Origin: Nakamurella sp. PAMC28650
GTDB lineage: Bacteria > Actinomycetota > Actinomycetes > Mycobacteriales > Nakamurellaceae
NCBI RefSeq assembly: GCF_014303395.1
Contig: NZ_CP060298.1
Coordinates: 3,801,001 to 3,865,000 of the forward strand
Direction of reading: 5' to 3'
DNA length: 64,000 bases
A program made the position numbers and the translations under genes. The notes beneath the pieces were generated by a model that made no database searches, was not told the DNA's origin, and was given only the letters and a program-made list of their open reading frames with translations. Shown here one piece after another: positions 17,278 to 26,936 of the stretch (within the stretch, counting starts at the first letter, position 1; each line of letters starts with the position of its first letter).

Positions 17278-19008
17278 GTGACCTCGACAATCAATGCGGG
17301 CCCACAGGGCGAGATGAAGCTCGACGGCGAGGGGATGGACCGGAAGGTCGGGTTCTTCGGACTGCTGTGGGCCTCGGAAGGATCGATCATCGGCTCCGGT
17401 TGGCTGTTCGGAGCCCTGACCGCGGTCGGCATCGCCGGCCCCTCTGCCCTCATCGCCTGGGTGATCGGCACCATCATCATCCTCATCCTCGCCCTGGTGC
17501 ACGCGGAACTCGGTGGTCTGTTCCCGGTGAGCGGCGGCACCAGCCGGTTCCCGCACTACGCCTTCGGCAGCCTGGCCGGCGCGACCTTCGGATGGTTCAC
17601 CTACATCCAGGCCGCCGCGGTGGCGCCGATCGAAGTGCTGGCCGCCATCCAGTACATGTCCAGCTACCAGTGGGCCAAGAATCTCAACCTGTACTCGGAG
17701 GGGAAGCTCTCCGGGCTGGGCATCGTGTTCGCCGTCGTCTTCATGCTGTTCTTCGTCATCATCAACCTGATCGGCGTCGCCTTCCTGGCCAAGGTCAACA
17801 ACGCCCTGACCACCTGGAAGGTGCTGTTGCCGGTGGCCACCATCGTGGTGCTGGTGATCGGCCACTTCCACGGCAGCAACTTCAGCGCCGGTGGTGGATT
17901 CTTCGTCCAGGGCGCGGCCTTCAAGTCCGTCATCCTGGCGGTGCCCGGGGCGATCATCTTCTCGCTGTTGGGCTTCGAACAGGCCGTGCAGCTCGGGGGT
18001 GAGAGCAAGAACCCCAAGAAGGACCTCCCGCGGGCCGTCATCCTGTCGATCATCATCGGTGCCGCCGTCTACATCGGCGTGCAGATCGCCTTCATCGGGG
18101 CACTGGACCCGGCTCTGCTGGCGAACGGCCGGACCTGGGCCGACCTCGTCGATCCGACGACGAAGAACCCCGCTCTGATCGCCCTGCAGGGGGCGCCGTT
18201 CTACGAGGTGGCAACGTTGGCGGGCGTCGTCTGGCTGGCGGCTCTCCTACGACTGGACGCCATCATCTCCCCGACCGGCACCGGTCTGATCTACCTGACC
18301 TCCTCCTCCCGGATCAGTTTCGGCCTGTCGAAGAACGGCTACATCCCCACCGCCTTCGAGAAGAACTCGCCCAAGAAGAAGATCCCGGTCTTCGGCATCC
18401 TGATCACCGCGGGGATCGGCCTGATCTTCCTGCTGCCGTTCCCGAGTTGGTCGACGCTGGTCGGAGTGGTCACCAGCGCCTCGGTGCTGATGTACGCGGG
18501 CGCGCCGCTGGCCCTGGGCGCGCTGAGGCTGCAGAAGCCCGACCTACCCCGCGCCTACCGGCTGCCGATGGGCCACATCATGTCGCCGATCGCTTTCGTC
18601 CTGGCCAATTTCATCATCATGTGGTCGGGCTGGGGTACCTACACGACCCTGATGCTGGTGCTGCTCATCGGCTACGCGCTGATGGCCGTCTCGGCCGCGT
18701 TCAAGATGAACCCGAACCAGACGCCGTTGGACTGGGCGGCCGGGGTCTGGCTCTTCCCGTACCTCATCGGCATGGGCGTGATCATCTACTTCACCCAGTA
18801 CGGATCCGGCGGGATCGTCGGCGGAGTCGGCTTCTTCAGCACGTTCTGGACCGGCGGCGACGGGAAGCTCGCACTGGGCCCGGACCTGCTGGTGATGGCG
18901 GCGTTCAGTCTGGTCATCTACTTCGTCGCGATGGCCAAACGCCTCTCGCCCGCCCGCGTCGACCAGAACGTGCGCGACGTCTACCCGCCTCCGCTCGGCG
19001 ACCACTGA
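17278..19008 (+). CDS. APC-family amino acid permease
   Basis: A 576-residue integral membrane protein of the amino acid-polyamine-organocation family, with about 12-14 hydrophobic helices. The substrate-site loop in helix 1 reads EGSIIGSGWLFG, and the FSLLGFEQAVQLGGESKNPKKDLPRA segment matches the conserved helix 6 / loop region. The substrate is not predictable. GTG 17278 has AGGAGG 6 nt upstream. The gene is preceded by three 12-bp repeats and followed by a strong terminator. Confidence 0.88.
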   Translation: MTSTINAGPQGEMKLDGEGMDRKVGFFGLLWASEGSIIGSGWLFGALTAVGIAGPSALIAWVIGTIIILILALVHAELGGLFPVSGGTSRFPHYAFGSLAGATFGWFTYIQAAAVAPIEVLAAIQYMSSYQWAKNLNLYSEGKLSGLGIVFAVVFMLFFVIINLIGVAFLAKVNNALTTWKVLLPVATIVVLVIGHFHGSNFSAGGGFFVQGAAFKSVILAVPGAIIFSLLGFEQAVQLGGESKNPKKDLPRAVILSIIIGAAVYIGVQIAFIGALDPALLANGRTWADLVDPTTKNPALIALQGAPFYEVATLAGVVWLAALLRLDAIISPTGTGLIYLTSSSRISFGLSKNGYIPTAFEKNSPKKKIPVFGILITAGIGLIFLLPFPSWSTLVGVVTSASVLMYAGAPLALGALRLQKPDLPRAYRLPMGHIMSPIAFVLANFIIMWSGWGTYTTLMLVLLIGYALMAVSAAFKMNPNQTPLDWAAGVWLFPYLIGMGVIIYFTQYGSGGIVGGVGFFSTFWTGGDGKLALGPDLLVMAAFSLVIYFVAMAKRLSPARVDQNVRDVYPPPLGDH

Positions 19009-19028
19009 GGATCCTGCCGCGGAGCCGG

Positions 19029-19062
19029 CCCGGGGATCTGCAGATCGTTGCAGGTCCCCGGG
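19029..19062 (+). terminator. Intrinsic terminator after the permease
   Basis: CCCGGGGATCTGCA (19029-19042) pairs with TGCAGGTCCCCGGG (19049-19062) over 14 bp with one G-T wobble and a 6-nt loop. A second, smaller stem, CCCCGA/TCGGGG (19081-19095), follows before the next gene. Confidence 0.75.
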
Positions 19063-19118
19063 TCGTTCTGCGCCCGGGGACCCCGACTGTCGGGGCAGTC
19101 GTCCACACTGGACGGACC

Positions 19119-19949
19119 ATGAGCGACAAATACCTGACGAAGATCGCGGCGCTGCTGCGCAAGGCCGAGACGACCGACAACGACCACGAGGCCGACGCCT
19201 ACCTCCAGGCGGCGCAACGGCTGGCCACGCTTTCCTCCGTCGATCTCGCGGTGGCGAGGGCGCATTCCACGGCCCAGGAGAAGCGCGCTGTGCCGACCCA
19301 GCGCACCATCACCATCGGCGAGCAGGGCAGGCGGGGTCTGCGCACCTTCGTCCAGCTGTTCCTGGAGATCGGCCGGGCCAACAACCTGACCTGCGACATC
19401 GCCAGGAATTCCACCAGGGTGTTCGCCTACGGCTTCGACACCGACATCGACGCGGTGGAGGCGCTCTACTCGTCGTTGGTCATCCAGATGGTCAGGGCCT
19501 CTGACGAGTACATCAAATCCAAGCGGTACACCCAGGAGAAGGTCGGTCGCTGGGTGCAGGTGGAGGGGGCGCGTCCGGGATGGCGCGGACCGGCGCAGGA
19601 ATGGCAGGAGCGTCCGGTGCACGCCACCACGGCGAGGGTCAATTTCCAGCAGGCCTTCGCGGCGCGCATCGGGGCGCGCCTCAAGGAGGCGACCACCCAG
19701 GCCAGGGCGCAGGCAGTCCAGGCCGACACCGCGGGTGCCACCGGCGTCGAGATCGTGCTCCGCGCCAAGGAGGTCGAACTCCAGGACCACTACCGGGCCA
19801 ACACGACGGCCCGCGGATCCTGGCGGGGTACCTCGGCCAACTCCGGCTACTCGGAACTGGCCAGCCGGGCCGGCGACCGGGCCGGCCGCACCGCCCGCCT
19901 CGGCGGTGAGAAGGCGATCGGCGGCGCCAGAGGGGCCATCAGCGGGTGA
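19119..19949 (+). CDS. DUF2786 domain protein
   Basis: A 276-residue protein. Residues 1-45 (SDKYLTKIAALLRKAETTDNDHEAD...) are the DUF2786 motif, a predicted helical segment. The middle (about 70-150) is a mixed domain and the C-terminus is basic and Gly/Ala/Arg-rich. No enzyme motif is visible. The gene overlaps the next one by 4 bp (GTGA), so the two are translationally coupled, and the partner is a predicted metallohydrolase. The pair recurs in actinobacteria as far as I recall; the role is unknown. ATG 19119 has only a weak ribosome binding site. Confidence 0.8.
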   Translation: MSDKYLTKIAALLRKAETTDNDHEADAYLQAAQRLATLSSVDLAVARAHSTAQEKRAVPTQRTITIGEQGRRGLRTFVQLFLEIGRANNLTCDIARNSTRVFAYGFDTDIDAVEALYSSLVIQMVRASDEYIKSKRYTQEKVGRWVQVEGARPGWRGPAQEWQERPVHATTARVNFQQAFAARIGARLKEATTQARAQAVQADTAGATGVEIVLRAKEVELQDHYRANTTARGSWRGTSANSGYSELASRAGDRAGRTARLGGEKAIGGARGAISG

Positions 19950-20446
19950 GCACCGCCGATCTGCAGCGCGCCAAGGTGTACGAGGCCGAGGCCCTGGTCC
20001 GGCGGATCTTCGACCGGTCGGCGGATTTTCCGATCGTCGAGGTGGCGGGGTCGAGCATCACGCTCCCGCCGGAGCGCAAGTTCGCCACGCTGGAATCCGT
20101 GCAGGCCTACGTCGATCAGGTGCTGGCGCTGAACTGGGTCGGCGAGCGCTGGAGCCGGGCGTCCCTGCCGGTCGCCGTGCGATCGAGGGCCGGTCAGGGC
20201 GGCGCCCACTACGAGCGCATCCCCCCCGTGATCGCGGTCCCCCTGCACCGTGGCGGTACCGCCTGGGCGCTGCGTGAACTCGTGGTGCTGCACGAGATCT
20301 CCCACCATCTGGCGGAGCAGGACGAAGTGCACCACGGACGGCAGTTCACCGGCCGGATGGTCGATCTGGTCGATGGCATCGTCGGCGCCGAGGCTGCGTT
20401 CCTGCTGCGCGTCACGCTGCTCGACGTCGGCGCCGGGGTGGGCTGA
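19946..20446 (+). CDS. Predicted zinc metallohydrolase (TIGR04338-like)
   Basis: A 166-residue protein with a zincin motif HEISH (His116, Glu117, His120). A further His lies in EVHHGRQF (129-130), fitting the HExxH...H pattern of small actinobacterial metallohydrolases. GTG 19946 overlaps the DUF2786 stop by 4 bp, so the two products probably work together. There is no signal peptide, so it is cytoplasmic. The substrate is unknown; peptidase-like activity is an inference from the motif. The stop is followed by a dispersed hairpin element. Confidence 0.8.
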   Translation: MSTADLQRAKVYEAEALVRRIFDRSADFPIVEVAGSSITLPPERKFATLESVQAYVDQVLALNWVGERWSRASLPVAVRSRAGQGGAHYERIPPVIAVPLHRGGTAWALRELVVLHEISHHLAEQDEVHHGRQFTGRMVDLVDGIVGAEAAFLLRVTLLDVGAGVG

Positions 20447-20457
20447 GCAATCCCCCG

Positions 20458-20498
20458 GACGTCCTGCACAGTGACGGCTATCGCGCGCGCAGGACGTC
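20458..20498. repeat. Hairpin element A, copy 1
   Basis: GACGTCCTGC (20458-20467) pairs with GCAGGACGTC (20489-20498). After the left arm the loop reads ACAGTGACGGCTATCGC. The reverse complement of the element at 56708-56753 shares the arms and nearly the same loop, so both are copies of one repeat. It lies between two convergent genes and may terminate both. Confidence 0.75.
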
Positions 20499-20512
20499 AC
20501 GGGTGGGGGAAG

Positions 20513-21934
20513 TTACGGGCGGGGGACGAGCTGCTCGGGCGTCGCCACGGTGATCGGCTGGGCAAGGAATTTCACCAGGACCGTGTAGAGGATGGCGGCG
20601 AGCACCAGGCCGACCTCGAAGGTGAGGTCGCCGACGCCGGGATGTGCTGTCGGGATCAGCCCGGTGTACAGGGTCTGGTTGGAGAACAGCCAGATCGACA
20701 GCACCGCGCTGACCAGCATGGCGATGGGTCCGGCCCAGTTCTGGTAGGACCGGTCGGCATAGACCAGCTCGTCCATCCGCCATCTGCGCAGGATCCGGTC
20801 CATGAACACGACGCCGAGCCAGGGTCCGATCCAGTACGAGATGACCAGCAGGAAGTTCTCGTAGCTGTTGATGTGATCGAGCCCGACGACGGCCACGACG
20901 AATCCGATGACGCCCATCACCACCGCCACGATGGCTCGCAGCGACGGCGTCCTGATCTCGATTCCCATGGCGCTGAACGACAGCGCGCTGGAGTAGACGT
21001 TGAGCGCGTTGGCGGCGATGGCGCCCAGCGCGATGCCCAGCAGGGTCAGTTTGCCGAGCCAGGTGGGAAGCACGCTGGTGAACGCGCCCGGGTCGGGGAA
21101 CGCAGGTGCCGCAGAACCCAGTGCCGAGTAGGCGGCGGCACCGAAGACCTCCAGGAGCACGCAGGAGACCAGCACCCCGAGTCCGGACCAGAGCCCGGCC
21201 GCCCGGCCGGTGCCGACCGGCAGGTACCGGGTGTAGTCGGACGCGTACGGGTTCCAACCGGCCGCGTAGCCGAACGTCGCGCCCAGCAGTACCCACCAGG
21301 CGCCGGGGAAACCCGTGCCCGGGGTGCTGACGTGGGCCTTCGTCAGGATGACGATCCCGCCGATGACGAAGATCGCCGTCAGGACCGGAGCCGCGAACCG
21401 TTCGAACAACTGGATCAGGTTGTGTCCGAAGTAGGCCAGCACCAGCATCAGCGCCACCACGATGACCAGGCTGAGGTACTTGTTCATGCCCGTCAGCGAC
21501 GCGAGGGCGAGGCCGCCGCTGACGCTGTTCACCGCGAACCAACCGACGCCGGCCACGAGCCAGTTCAGGCCCGCCGGTAGCACGTTCCCCAGGAACCCGA
21601 ACGCCCGACGCGAGATCACCATCTGACAGAACCCGGTGTCCGGTCCCCAGCTGGACAGGACTGCATGGCTCACCGCTCCGAGAACGTTGCCCACCACGAT
21701 GGCCGAGACCGTCTGCCAGAAGCTCAGGCCGAAGGTGATCCCCAGGATGCCGACGGCGATCGTCGCGAACTCCATGTTCGGCGACGTCCAGGTCCAGAGC
21801 ATCTGCAGTGGGTGGCCGTGCCGCTCGGACAGTGGGATGACCTCGGCCCCGCCGGGCTCGACGGCGTTCACCTTCGCGCCGTAGTGCCGATCGGTGGCCG
21901 TTTCCGCGAGAGATGCTGACATGACGGGAATCAT
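20513..21934 (-). CDS. NCS1-family cytosine/purine permease
   Basis: A 473-residue membrane protein with about 12 helices of the nucleobase-cation-symport-1 family, which imports purines, cytosine, allantoin or related compounds with a cation. Family features include PLQMLWTWTSPNMEF near helix 1, the GYAAGWNPYASDYTRYLP motif, and the FLLVISYWIGPWLGVVFMD helix. ATG 21934 and ATG 21922 are both possible; neither has a strong ribosome binding site. It is convergent with the metallohydrolase gene. Together with guanine deaminase about 8 kb away it suggests use of nucleobases. Confidence 0.88.
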   Translation of the reverse strand: MIPVMSASLAETATDRHYGAKVNAVEPGGAEVIPLSERHGHPLQMLWTWTSPNMEFATIAVGILGITFGLSFWQTVSAIVVGNVLGAVSHAVLSSWGPDTGFCQMVISRRAFGFLGNVLPAGLNWLVAGVGWFAVNSVSGGLALASLTGMNKYLSLVIVVALMLVLAYFGHNLIQLFERFAAPVLTAIFVIGGIVILTKAHVSTPGTGFPGAWWVLLGATFGYAAGWNPYASDYTRYLPVGTGRAAGLWSGLGVLVSCVLLEVFGAAAYSALGSAAPAFPDPGAFTSVLPTWLGKLTLLGIALGAIAANALNVYSSALSFSAMGIEIRTPSLRAIVAVVMGVIGFVVAVVGLDHINSYENFLLVISYWIGPWLGVVFMDRILRRWRMDELVYADRSYQNWAGPIAMLVSAVLSIWLFSNQTLYTGLIPTAHPGVGDLTFEVGLVLAAILYTVLVKFLAQPITVATPEQLVPRP

Positions 21935-22048
21935 CCGGCCGGGTCACCGCCGGGACAAGGATCTCCGTGTCAAGGTCGTGTTTCCGGTAGATGACAGAGC
22001 ACGAACCGGGTACTTGCCGGCCACGACGGTTGGCCCCACAGTGGTGCG

Positions 22049-22699
22049 ATGGGCACATCTGATCCACCCATGTCCGGTCCGGTGCGATCCGGTCCGGTCC
22101 GGTTGCCGGCCGCGGCCCGGCACACCCAGCCGTGGGTCAACGGGCAGGGGGTGACCACCCCGGTCACCGCTGGAGCTGCCGTCGGGTCGGGTGCGGAGCC
22201 GCGATGGTGGGTCAACATCGCCCACATCCCCGGCGATTGCGACTTCTCCGAGCTGGTCGGGATCGATCGTCGGCTCCTGTTGCTCGACGACGTGCCGTTG
22301 ACGCTCGATCTGGACGGACCCCGGCCCGTCGCGCACCTGGAGGTGATCGAGTTCGCCGGCGAGATGGCTCCGCGATGTTCGGCGGCCGGCCCGGTACGGG
22401 CTCTCAACCTGATGCTGCGTCGGGGCCGGGCCGTCGGAACCCTCGTACTGGTCACCGTCGACGGGATGGCGGAGCTCCCGGTGCCCAACGGCGGAACACT
22501 GGTGGTGGTCAAGCTCGACGGCGACCCGCGCTGGCCGGGCGCGGTGGACCTGCAGCCGGATGATGCCGTCCGTCAGGACGCTTCGGCAGGGGCCGGCCCC
22601 AAAACCCTCCAACTCGGCGGCGCCGGCCGGGTGGCCGTCATATCGGTCGTACGAGCCGATCCCGCGAGTGTGCGCTCAGCAGGCGAATTCGACGGCTGA
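22049..22699 (+). CDS. HutD/Ves-family protein
   Basis: A 216-residue protein with the HutD pattern: PWVNGQGVTTPV near residue 28, a WWVNIAHI strand, FSELVGIDRRLLLLDD, and ALNLMLRRGRAVG. It should form a double-stranded beta-helix (cupin) fold. In other bacteria HutD sits with histidine-utilisation genes and may regulate them, but no other hut gene is here. The N-terminal 20 residues are low-complexity because the DNA repeats GGTCCG; ATG 22073 is an alternative start. The stop codon lies inside a 15-bp stem shared with the convergent hydrolase gene. Confidence 0.75.
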   Translation: MGTSDPPMSGPVRSGPVRLPAAARHTQPWVNGQGVTTPVTAGAAVGSGAEPRWWVNIAHIPGDCDFSELVGIDRRLLLLDDVPLTLDLDGPRPVAHLEVIEFAGEMAPRCSAAGPVRALNLMLRRGRAVGTLVLVTVDGMAELPVPNGGTLVVVKLDGDPRWPGAVDLQPDDAVRQDASAGAGPKTLQLGGAGRVAVISVVRADPASVRSAGEFDG

Positions 22700-22709
22700 G
22701 CGCACACTC
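22666..22709. terminator. Perfect 15-bp stem-loop spanning two convergent stop codons
   Basis: GAGTGTGCGCTCAGC (22666-22680) pairs exactly with GCTGAGCGCACACTC (22695-22709). The 14-nt loop contains the palindrome CGAATTCG. The TGA of the HutD gene (22697-22699) is in the right arm, and the reverse-strand stop of the hydrolase (22708-22710) overlaps its end. It is a probable bidirectional terminator. Confidence 0.8.
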
Positions 22710-23586
22710 ACCGGCCGGACGAGGCCGCGCGGCCCAGAAACTTGCTGAGCACCCGATGGAAGCGGTCCGGCTCGTCCAGGTGCGGGAAGTGCCCGGCCCT
22801 GGCGAAGATCTCGATGGTGCTGTGGGGTAGGAGTTCCTTCACGGCCTCGGCATGCGCGGCCGGGATCAAGCGGTCGCGGCCACCCCAGATCACCAGGATC
22901 GGACGATCGGCGAGTTGCTTCAGTCGCGGTAGTGCGCTGATGGTCTGGCCCTTCAGACCGATCATCGAACGGGTGGTGGCCAGGAAGGCGCTCCGCTTGA
23001 GGGCATCGGAGAAGGTGGCCATCCCGGCCCAGGCGGCCGTCGTGCTGGCGCTCACCCAGGGCAGACCGATCCACTGCATCACGCTCAGTGCGGTGTTGCC
23101 GCAGTAGCGTGCCCAGTCCGACCCGATCAGCGGCAGGACCCACTCGCTGCCGGGCAGCGTGGCCGCCCGCAGCGCGGGGCTCAGCTCGGACCCGAGTCCG
23201 CCGCTGCTGACCAGGACCAGTGCGCTCACCCGCTCCGGGAACAGGTAGGCCAGTTCCATCGCGATGCCGCCGCCGAGGGAATGCCCGACGACGACGACCC
23301 GGCGCAGACCCAGCTCGTCGAGCAGATCGCGCAGAGCGGCGGCGTGCCCACCGAGCGAGTAGTCGTTCGGCAGGGCGGGGTGCTTCGGGTCCGACCCGAC
23401 CGAGGCGCCGTGCCCGAACAGGTCGGGGGCGATGACGCGGTGCTGCCCGGCGAGGGCGGCGATCTCGACGTTCCAGGTCCCGCGATCACTGATCAGTCCG
23501 TGGATCATCAGCACGGGTGGGCCGGTTCCTGCGTCGGTGAAGGCAAGGCCCGCGGAGGAGTGCAGATCCAGTGCGATGGCGGTCAT
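22708..23586 (-). CDS. Alpha/beta-fold hydrolase
   Basis: A 292-residue hydrolase. The oxyanion region is MIHGLISDRGTW and the nucleophile is Ser103 in GHSLGGG. The acid is in WGGRDRLIP and the base in GHFPHLDEP. A helical cap lies between about residues 135 and 215. The family includes esterases, haloperoxidase-like enzymes and lactone hydrolases; the substrate is unknown. ATG 23586 has TGGAG 7 nt upstream and there is no signal peptide. It is divergent from pgi, with 168 bp between. Confidence 0.85.
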   Translation of the reverse strand: MTAIALDLHSSAGLAFTDAGTGPPVLMIHGLISDRGTWNVEIAALAGQHRVIAPDLFGHGASVGSDPKHPALPNDYSLGGHAAALRDLLDELGLRRVVVVGHSLGGGIAMELAYLFPERVSALVLVSSGGLGSELSPALRAATLPGSEWVLPLIGSDWARYCGNTALSVMQWIGLPWVSASTTAAWAGMATFSDALKRSAFLATTRSMIGLKGQTISALPRLKQLADRPILVIWGGRDRLIPAAHAEAVKELLPHSTIEIFARAGHFPHLDEPDRFHRVLSKFLGRAASSGR

Positions 23587-23754
23587 GGCGAGCTCCAGGG
23601 TCCTCTGCGTGCCTGTCCCCGCGGTTGTTACCGGCCGCTAACCCGACTGTACCCGGCAGAGGGGGCGACGACGGGGTCCCAGTGAGCGGCCGGCCGGCGC
23701 ATTGGGCAAGGATGGACAGACACCACATCCGTGACTGCGGGGAAGCGAAGCGAA

Positions 23755-25437
23755 ATGACAGACAGCACCACGGCACTCGACATCACGACCACCCCGGCCT
23801 GGGTGGCGCTGGCCGCGCACCAGCCGGTGGTCGAGCCACTCCACCTGCGGGAGATCTTCGCGGACGATCCCGAGCGCGGTCGGGAACTGACGGTGCAGGC
23901 CGCCGACCTCTACATCGACTACTCCAAGCATCGCGCGACCAGGGAAACGCTGCGTCTGCTCGTCGATCTGGCCCGGGCTGCGGAAGTCGAGGCGCGCCGC
24001 GACGCGATGTTGCGCGGTGACCACATCAACACCAGCGAGGATCGCGCCGTGCTGCACACCGCCCTGCGTCTTCCGGCGGACGCGGAACTGACCGTGGACG
24101 GGCAGGACGTGGTGACCGACGTACACGACGTGTTGGACCGGATGGGCGATTTCACCGACCGACTCCGGTCCGGCGAGTGGGTCGGCGCGACCGGCAAGAA
24201 GATCCAGACCGTGGTCAACATCGGCATCGGCGGATCCGATCTCGGCCCGGTGATGATCTACCAGGCCCTGCGTGCCTACGCCGACGCGGGCATCAGCTGC
24301 CGTTTCGTCTCCAACGTCGACCCGTCCGATCTGGTCGCGAAGACCGCCGGGCTGGCTCCGGAGACCACCCTGTTCATCATTGCTTCGAAGACCTTCTCCA
24401 CCCTCGAGACGCTGACCAACGCCACTGCGGCCCGCCGCTGGCTGCTGGCCGGGCTCGGGCTCGACGGTGACGAGGGCACCGCGGCCGTCGCCAAGCACTT
24501 CGTCGCAGTCTCGACCAATGCCGAGCGCGTCTCGAAATTCGGCATCGACACGGCCAACATGTTCGGATTCTGGGACTGGGTGGGTGGCCGGTACTCGGTC
24601 GACTCCGCGATCGGCCTGTCCGTCATGTGCGCGGTCGGCCGGGAGAACTTCGCCGAGCTGCTGGCCGGTTTCCACGCGATGGACACGCATTTCGTCACTG
24701 CGCCGCTGTCGGAGAACGCGCCGGTCCTGATGGGGCTGCTCGGCGTCTGGTATTCGAACTTCTTCGGCGCCGAGTCACGTGCCGTTCTGCCCTACTGCAA
24801 CGACCTGAACCGATTCGCGGCCTACCTGCAGCAGCTGACGATGGAGAGCAACGGCAAGTCGGTGCGCGCGGACGGCACGCCGGTCAGCACCTCCACCGGC
24901 GAGATCTACTGGGGCGAGCCGGGAACCAATGGTCAGCACGCCTTCTACCAGCTGCTGCACCAGGGCACGCGGCTGGTACCGGCCGACTTCATCGGCGTGG
25001 CCGAACCTCTCGACGACCTCCCGACGCTGGACGGTACCGGCAGCATGCACGACCTGTTGATGAGCAACTACTTCGCCCAGACGTCGGTGCTGGCCTTCGG
25101 CAAGACCGCGGAGGAGATTGCCGCCGAGGGCACTCCGGAAGACGTCGTGCCCCACAAGGTGATGCCCGGGAACCGGCCGTCCACCAGTATTCTCGCCTAC
25201 CGGTTGACCCCATCGGTGGTGGGTCAACTGGTCGCACTCTACGAGCACGCCGTGTTCGTCGAAGGTGTCATCTGGGGCATCGATTCTTTCGACCAGTGGG
25301 GGGTGGAGCTCGGCAAGACCCAGGCCGTCGAGTTGCTGCCTGTCCTGATCGACGGTGCAGCCCCTGCAGCGCAGCATGATTCGTCCACCGATGCGCTGGT
25401 GCGCCGGTACCGCAGCCAGCGCGGCCGGGCGATCTGA
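23755..25437 (+). CDS. pgi: Glucose-6-phosphate isomerase
   Basis: A 560-residue glycolytic enzyme interconverting glucose-6-phosphate and fructose-6-phosphate. Signatures present: [11 protein letters not shown] (sugar-phosphate binding), [16 protein letters not shown] (phosphate loop), the active-site Glu region [26 protein letters not shown] with the ring-opening His, and the C-terminal [10 protein letters not shown] with the base Lys. The length is normal. ATG 23755 fits the family N-terminus; GAAGCGAAG just upstream may serve as ribosome binding site. DUF2252 follows 14 bp later on the same strand. Confidence 0.96.
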   Translation: MTDSTTALDITTTPAWVALAAHQPVVEPLHLREIFADDPERGRELTVQAADLYIDYSKHRATRETLRLLVDLARAAEVEARRDAMLRGDHINTSEDRAVLHTALRLPADAELTVDGQDVVTDVHDVLDRMGDFTDRLRSGEWVGATGKKIQTVVNIGIGGSDLGPVMIYQALRAYADAGISCRFVSNVDPSDLVAKTAGLAPETTLFIIASKTFSTLETLTNATAARRWLLAGLGLDGDEGTAAVAKHFVAVSTNAERVSKFGIDTANMFGFWDWVGGRYSVDSAIGLSVMCAVGRENFAELLAGFHAMDTHFVTAPLSENAPVLMGLLGVWYSNFFGAESRAVLPYCNDLNRFAAYLQQLTMESNGKSVRADGTPVSTSTGEIYWGEPGTNGQHAFYQLLHQGTRLVPADFIGVAEPLDDLPTLDGTGSMHDLLMSNYFAQTSVLAFGKTAEEIAAEGTPEDVVPHKVMPGNRPSTSILAYRLTPSVVGQLVALYEHAVFVEGVIWGIDSFDQWGVELGKTQAVELLPVLIDGAAPAAQHDSSTDALVRRYRSQRGRAI

Positions 25438-25451
25438 TCGACCCCGGCGGC

Positions 25452-26915
25452 ATGACCGACCCAGCCGGGCCGACCCACCCACCGGGGCCGAGCGACCCAT
25501 CCGGGCCGCACTCGGGCCACGTGGTCCTGGCCGACGTCGAAGGGGCGTCGTACGGCTCCCTCCGACGGCGGCCGACGTCCCGCGCCGAGCGGTATCAGCT
25601 GGGTCGCGCGCTGCGCACCAGGGTTCCGCGGGTGCTGCTCGGCGACTGGGTGCCGCCGGCGGGTCGACCCGATCCGGTGGCGCAGATCATCGAGTCGCAC
25701 CAGGGGCGGCTCGACTGGCTGATCCCCCTGCGGGTCGGGCGGATGGTGGCCTCGCCCTACGGCTTCCTGCGCGGGACGGCGATCGTGATGGCGCAGGACG
25801 TCGCCCACCTCCCCGCCACCGGGATCACGCCGGTCATCTGCGGCGATGCGCACTTCGGGAACTTCGGTTTCTACGCGTCGCCCGAGCGGGATCTCGTGCT
25901 GGACCTCAATGATTTCGACGAGGCGCACCCCGGCGGTTGGGAATGGGACCTGCGTCGACTGGTGGCGAGCATCTGGGTCGCGGGCCGGCAGAACAGCCAC
26001 AGCGAGCAGACCTGCGAGGCGGCGGCGATCGCCTGCGTGGCCGCCTACCGCGGTGAGGTGCGCCTGCTGGCCGAGCAGCCGCTGCTGTCCCGGTCCTACC
26101 AGCGACTGGACGTGGACCAGCTCATCGCGAACACCGCCCATCCGTCCCTCAAGGCCGAGATCGACCGGGCCGCTAGGAGAGCTCGATCCCGCACGAGTGA
26201 CCGGGCCCTCCCCCGGTTCACCGAGGAGCACGAGGGTCGGCGACGGATCGTCGAGGAACCTCCGCTGATCACCCGCGTGAGCGTGGCCGAGTACGACATG
26301 GTCGGTGTGGCGCTGGACGAGTACCTGACCACGCTGGCCCCCCACTGGCGGCGGGCGCTGGGCGGGTACACGCTGGTCGACATCGCCCACAAGGTCGTCG
26401 GTGTCGGCAGCGTCGGACTGCGGGCGTACGTGGCGCTGCTGGAGGGCAGCAGTCCGGACGACGTCGTGTTCCTGCAGCTCAAGCAGGCGAGGCGGTCGGT
26501 GTTGGCCCAGTACGTGCACGGCGGCTCGGCGTGGCACGCGCATCAGGGCCAGCGGGTCGTGGAGTACCAGCAGGCCCTGCAGACGGTGAGCGATCCCCTG
26601 CTCGGCTGGACGACCGTCAACGGCCGGCAGTACTACGTGCGGCAGTTCCGCAACATGAAGGGGACGATCGCCCTGGACGCGATCGACTCCCAGGCGCTGG
26701 CCGACTACGCGGGCATCGTCGGGCAGCTGCTGGCCAAGGGACACGCCAGAACCAGTGGCGCATCTATGATCTCGGGCTACGCGGGGTCCTCGGACAAGCT
26801 CGACGTCGCGCTTGCCCGCTTCGCCCGCCGGTATGCCGACCAGACCGAGGCCGACCACCAGGAGCTGGTGCGCGCGGTGGCCCGAGGTGTGTTGCCGGTC
26901 GAGTACGGGCTGTAG
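25452..26915 (+). CDS. DUF2252 family protein
   Basis: A 487-residue protein of the DUF2252 family, which has a kinase-like (aminoglycoside phosphotransferase-like) pattern. VICGDAHFGNFGFY carries a GDxHxxN-like catalytic loop and LDLNDFDEAHPGGWEWDLRRL resembles the metal-binding Asp region. The first 30 residues are Pro/Gly-rich and disordered. ATG 25452 is 14 bp after pgi, so co-transcription is likely, but a link to glycolysis is not established. No substrate is known. Confidence 0.85.
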   Translation: MTDPAGPTHPPGPSDPSGPHSGHVVLADVEGASYGSLRRRPTSRAERYQLGRALRTRVPRVLLGDWVPPAGRPDPVAQIIESHQGRLDWLIPLRVGRMVASPYGFLRGTAIVMAQDVAHLPATGITPVICGDAHFGNFGFYASPERDLVLDLNDFDEAHPGGWEWDLRRLVASIWVAGRQNSHSEQTCEAAAIACVAAYRGEVRLLAEQPLLSRSYQRLDVDQLIANTAHPSLKAEIDRAARRARSRTSDRALPRFTEEHEGRRRIVEEPPLITRVSVAEYDMVGVALDEYLTTLAPHWRRALGGYTLVDIAHKVVGVGSVGLRAYVALLEGSSPDDVVFLQLKQARRSVLAQYVHGGSAWHAHQGQRVVEYQQALQTVSDPLLGWTTVNGRQYYVRQFRNMKGTIALDAIDSQALADYAGIVGQLLAKGHARTSGASMISGYAGSSDKLDVALARFARRYADQTEADHQELVRAVARGVLPVEYGL

Positions 26916-26936
26916 AGGTGACGCGGATCGGACACG

